From Micromonospora sp. WMMD980 (GTDB taxonomy: Bacteria; Actinomycetota; Actinomycetes; Mycobacteriales; Micromonosporaceae), in assembly GCF_029626035.1 (NCBI RefSeq), contig NZ_JARUBE010000003.1:5146001-5210000 (forward strand): 64,000 bases of DNA. Direction: 5' to 3'. Both the position numbers and the translations under genes were made by a program. This document shows positions 61,185 to 64,000 of this stretch, piece by piece. Each line of letters begins with the position of its first letter. Within the stretch, counting starts at the first letter, position 1. The notes beneath the pieces are model-generated. The model made no database searches. It saw nothing but the letters and a program-made list of their open reading frames with translations, and was not told the origin of the DNA.

Positions 61185-61267
61185 TGTCCGTTGACAGCGA
61201 AGTTGAACCGTGTTGGTCGTCGTGACCAGGGACGGTTCATCTTCGATGGCAAAGAAGTTGGTTCGCG
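61185..61267. repeat. Candidate left end of the Tn7/Tn5053-like transposon
   Basis: Starts TGTCCGTTGACAG at 61185. CGAAGTTGAACCGTG (61198-61212) recurs inverted as GACGGTTCATCTTCG (61231-61245; reverse complement CGAAGATGAACCGTC), and a related GAAGTTGGTTCG lies at 61254. TGT termini followed by several transposase-binding repeats are typical of Mu/Tn7/Tn5053 elements. The matching right end lies beyond the window. Confidence 0.55.
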
Positions 61268-61351
61268 TGCTCAGATGTGGCCGTCGGGCTTGAGATCTGT
61301 GCCACCGAATCTGAACCTGATCGTGGTGTTGGCCGTCGCGCTGCGACCGGG

Positions 61352-62386
61352 TTAGGGAGCGTTCGGGTTCGGTCGTTGACGGGTTCGGCTGCCGATGGAG
61401 TGCTGGCGGTGTTCGCGGGAGACGTAGTCACGGACGGTGTGATACGAGGTCTCGGCGTGGTGGTCGTCGACGAGGCGCTGCCAGATGGACACGATCGTGA
61501 TGTCTGGTTCGGTGGTGATCATCTGGTCGATGTGGGGGCGGAGCCGATCCAGGATGGGGTTGCTGTAGGTGCTCTGCGCTTTTGGTGTGGCTGGTTCCGG
61601 TGCCCGGCCGGTGAGGGCTTGCTCGACGACTGCGGGGTCGGTGAGGAACTGGCTGGCCAGTGCGGTGATGAGGTCGTGGCCGGCTGCGTGTGCGCGAATC
61701 GCGGTGAACAGTTCGGCTCTGCTGAGTAGGAATTGGGCGGATGCGGTGTCGGCGGGGTCAGCGCGGGCGCGGTTGACGTAGTTGCGGACGGTCCAGTAGG
61801 AGACCGTCAGGGCCTGCTCGGCTTGCAGCTGCTGCCAGATCGACCAGATCGTCGCCGTCGGGTTCTGGGCGATGAGGTGGTCGAGGTGGCCGGCGACGTG
61901 GTTCAGCACGGGGTTGTTCCATGGGCTGCGGTTGTGGTGGCGGGGCCCGGTCTGGTTCGTTAGCGCTCGGATGATCGTGCGTCGCGGGACCGCGAATTGC
62001 CTGCTCAGTCGGTTGACGGTTTCGTCTGCGCCGGCTGCGCGGCGCAGGGCCGAGGGCAGGCCCGCCGGATCGTGGGGTTCCCGCGTGACGGGCGTCGCGT
62101 CGGTTGGCCGCGGTGTGCGCAGTGGGGGGCCGGGCGCTGCCGGTCGGAGGGCGGGCATCACCCGGGTGAGCTCGTCGGTCGTGCGGCCTGTCACGGCCGC
62201 CAGGCGTGAGACCTGGAGACCACCAACGGTTCCCGGCGTGGAACTGAGATAGGTGCGCAGGTAGCTGGGGCGCAGGTGGTTGGCGGTGGCTAGACGCCGC
62301 AGGAACGACTCTGGGCTTTCCCCTGGGCTCAGCGCAACGTGCCGGGGTAGCCGCTGCGGACGGTCGGGCGTGGTGTCGCGGCTCAT
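61352..62386 (-). CDS. tniQ: TniQ-like target-selection protein with duplicated HTH repeat
   Basis: 344 aa. The N-terminus (LPRHVALSPGESPESFLRRL, ATANHLRPSYLRTYLS) is TniQ. The C-terminal two thirds contain two copies of one unit: NPVLNHVAGHLDHLIAQNPT ... WSIWQQL ... SYWTVRNYVNRA and NPILDRLRPHIDQMITTEPD ... VSIWQRL ... SYHTVRDYVSRE, similar to the HTH of IS21/Mu-type transposases. TniQ/TnsD proteins choose the insertion site. Zinc-finger cysteines common in TniQ were not seen. Confidence 0.82.
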   Translation of the reverse strand: MSRDTTPDRPQRLPRHVALSPGESPESFLRRLATANHLRPSYLRTYLSSTPGTVGGLQVSRLAAVTGRTTDELTRVMPALRPAAPGPPLRTPRPTDATPVTREPHDPAGLPSALRRAAGADETVNRLSRQFAVPRRTIIRALTNQTGPRHHNRSPWNNPVLNHVAGHLDHLIAQNPTATIWSIWQQLQAEQALTVSYWTVRNYVNRARADPADTASAQFLLSRAELFTAIRAHAAGHDLITALASQFLTDPAVVEQALTGRAPEPATPKAQSTYSNPILDRLRPHIDQMITTEPDITIVSIWQRLVDDHHAETSYHTVRDYVSREHRQHSIGSRTRQRPNPNAP

Positions 62387-63438
62387 GGGATCGGGGCGGT
62401 TTGCCTGCTCGCGGGCTGGCGGGGTCTGCGGGTGGCCCTGCTGGCGGCGGTCTGCGCGGCGATGTCGATCTGGATGGAGTCCAGGCTGCGGCGGGTGATG
62501 CGTTCGGTGCCGTCGAGGACGGCTTGGACCGCGGCGCCGCGGATGAGCCTCAGCAGGCTGCCGATCATGCCGCTTGTGCGTTGGTGCAGGTAGTCGCCCA
62601 GGCCGGTGAGGGTGTCGGGGTGGTGGCGGTGCAGGCGGAGGCTGTCTTCCAGGACGGCGATGAGCCCGGTCCAGTGCTCGCCGGGTGCGAACGCCTCGGT
62701 GCGGATCATGCTGAAGCGTCCGGCGATCTGCTCGCCGCGGGTGCCGGCCAGCAGACCGGCGCGTTCGACGTCGATGCCGGCGTAGACGAATGTGGCGGGG
62801 ATGCGTTCGGAGAAGTACTTGAGCATGTCGGAGGCCTCGGCGCCGGTGCGGGTGGCCAGGGCGAGGTTGTGTATCTCGTCGACGGCCATCAGAGCGGTGC
62901 GCGCGTCGATGCAGACCCCGCAGACGGCCTCGATGATGTCGGTGATGTTCGCTCGTGGGGCCGTGGGCAGGCCGAGGAACCGGGCGAACTCGATCGCGAT
63001 CATCTTCGCCGTCGCGGCCGGTGGGACGGTGATGTAGACGGTCGGAATGTCACCGGCGGATTCAGGGCGGCGTCCCCGGTGGATGACGTCGAGGGTTTTG
63101 CCCAGTTGCGTCAGGGCGGTGGTCTTGCCGGTGCGGGCGGCCCCGGACAGGATCAGTCCGCTGCGGCCGGAGTGGGCGTTGCGGTTGAGGTAGGTAAGGC
63201 GGCGTCCCTCGGTGATGACCTGCCGGATCGTGGGTGTGGCCACCACCAGCAGGTAGGCGTGATAGTTCAGGCGCCGCTCGTCGTAAGTCAGGCGATCGTG
63301 GTCGGACAGCTGGTTCCAGTCCCGCTCAGGGAGCAACTTCGACGCGACCGGGGCCTCCTGCACGAACGCCCGCCAGCCGGCCAGGGTGGTCAGCTGCCGG
63401 TGCGTGCCGTCGTCGGAGTTTTGGGGCCGGGCGGTCAC
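62383..63438 (-). CDS. tniB: TniB/TnsC-like AAA+ ATPase
   Basis: 351 aa. Walker A LSGAARTGKTTALTQLG (about 103), Walker B TALMAVDEIHNLAL, then PATFVYAGIDVERAGLLAG and the C-terminal TSGMIGSLLRLIRGAAVQAV region. Regulator that links target selection to the transposase. ATGA overlaps at both ends. Confidence 0.92.
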   Translation of the reverse strand: MTARPQNSDDGTHRQLTTLAGWRAFVQEAPVASKLLPERDWNQLSDHDRLTYDERRLNYHAYLLVVATPTIRQVITEGRRLTYLNRNAHSGRSGLILSGAARTGKTTALTQLGKTLDVIHRGRRPESAGDIPTVYITVPPAATAKMIAIEFARFLGLPTAPRANITDIIEAVCGVCIDARTALMAVDEIHNLALATRTGAEASDMLKYFSERIPATFVYAGIDVERAGLLAGTRGEQIAGRFSMIRTEAFAPGEHWTGLIAVLEDSLRLHRHHPDTLTGLGDYLHQRTSGMIGSLLRLIRGAAVQAVLDGTERITRRSLDSIQIDIAAQTAASRATRRPRQPASRQTAPIP

Positions 63439-64000
63439 CAGCGTTTCTTCGCTTCCTCGTGAGCGTCGAACACTCCCAGCGGGATCACCGGGGCGATCGG
63501 GCCGGTGTCCTCGCCGTCCGCCTCGTCCTGAGCGCCGTCGAAGGGCGGCGACGGCAGAGGGACGGCAGGGGTCGCGGCGCGGGTGCGGGCGACGACCCGC
63601 CTGTCTCGCCGCGAGGGCGCGGCAGCAGCGGAAGACTCAGGCGGTCCGCGATGCGCGCGTTGCAGCAGGGCGTTGACCGCGTCGGCGAGCTCGGCCTCGG
63701 TGGCCTCCGGCAGGCCCTTGCGGACGTGGTCCCAGGCGAGTTCCCCGAACGGACTGATGACCCTGTCCAGGTGTTTCCAGCCCGCCCGGATCCAGCCGCC
63801 GGCCGGGTCACGCACCCAGACCCGGGACACGTCGTAAGGGTCGTAGTGAATCTCCCACCGGTCGTTCTTGGCCGTCACCCCGGAGGGCTGCCCGCGCAGC
63901 GGGTTGAGCGCCTCGGCGTCGTAGGTGCGGTAGTTGATTCGGATGCCGTAGGCGTTGATCGCCTGCCAGCGGGCCGGTAGCAGCTCGATGTAGTCGGCGC
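63435..64000 (-). CDS. tniA: TniA/TnsB-like transposase, C-terminal part
   Basis: 188 codons are inside the window; the frame stays open to 64000 (it begins ...DYIELLPARWQAINAYGIRI), so the N-terminus and the DDE core are outside. The visible part is the Mu transposase C-terminal beta-barrel: INYRTYDAEALNPLRGQPSG, WEIHYDPYDVSRVWVRDPAG, followed by WDHVRKGLPEATEAELADAV and a tail ending GVFDAHEEAKKRW that contacts TniB. Confidence 0.9.
   Translation of the reverse strand, partial: ADYIELLPARWQAINAYGIRINYRTYDAEALNPLRGQPSGVTAKNDRWEIHYDPYDVSRVWVRDPAGGWIRAGWKHLDRVISPFGELAWDHVRKGLPEATEAELADAVNALLQRAHRGPPESSAAAAPSRRDRRVVARTRAATPAVPLPSPPFDGAQDEADGEDTGPIAPVIPLGVFDAHEEAKKRW

Larger units (their letters stand above)
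61185..64000 (-). mobile_element. Tn7/Tn5053-like transposon, left part
   Basis: Putative end repeats followed by tniQ, tniB and the 3' part of tniA, all on the minus strand and each overlapping the next by 4 bp. No CRISPR or Cas gene is visible in this part. The element continues past 64000. Confidence 0.7.

Noticed and set aside
61185..64000. CRISPR-associated transposon (CAST)
   Set aside because: TniA, TniB and TniQ genes are present, but no cas gene or repeat array is visible in this part; only the sequence beyond 64000 could change this.

Overview
The window is high-GC, uses many GTG starts and 4-bp gene overlaps, and carries families typical of filamentous actinobacteria (Lsr2, a DUF574/SAV2177-type methyltransferase, a BTAD regulator, DUF2637, Replic_Relax, actinobacterial VirB4/PrgI-type conjugation genes). 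Micromonosporaceae is the most likely source, but that is inference. No tRNA, rRNA or CRISPR array was seen.

Layout. 1-9.4 kb is an insertion-rich chromosomal or boundary segment: a truncated lipoprotein gene, an intact IS3-family element with a 3-bp target duplication (818-2149), a DUF574 methyltransferase, an ImmA/IrrE-like zincin, a membrane GGDEF-EAL protein whose signature motifs are degenerate, and an IS110-family transposase with structured flanking DNA. 9.4-22.5 kb holds lsr2 and a tad (type IVc) pilus locus: a divergent prepilin peptidase, then a tightly coupled + strand operon of lipoprotein, secreted protein, SAF/CpaB protein, CpaE-like ATPase, TadA ATPase, TadB, TadC, Flp pilin, three pseudopilin-like proteins and a LysM-BTAD membrane regulator. 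22.5-25.7 kb is a DUF2637 (SpdB-like) gene split by an antisense group II intron (22784-24976).

26-51 kb is all minus strand, apart from one possible small + strand gene. It consists of small cargo genes, several of them followed by a long perfect hairpin: a damaged DUF4262 gene, a helicase relic, a Bergerat-ATPase/zincin protein, an FAD monooxygenase, a vWA-zincin/MoxR pair, an Lsr2 paralogue, a peptidoglycan hydrolase, a one-domain GGDEF protein, and at least four families of unnamed paralogues. 51.4-59.2 kb is the conjugation operon: Replic_Relax protein, VirD4/TraG-like coupling ATPase, VirB4-like ATPase, PrgI-type protein, TrbL-like membrane protein and a VirB2-like pilin. About 2 kb upstream of this operon has no convincing gene but carries phased GTGAG decamers, which also occur just downstream of the relaxase gene. 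From about 61185 to the window end lies the left part of a Tn7/Tn5053-like transposon (tniQ, tniB, partial tniA).

Reading it together: 9.4-59 kb looks like a conjugative element (ICE or plasmid; integration or replication genes are outside the window) that carries or adjoins a tad pilus, and encodes its own c-di-GMP synthase, nucleoid silencer and wall hydrolase. Later arrivals (IS3, IS110, group II intron, Tn7-like transposon) have inserted into or beside it.
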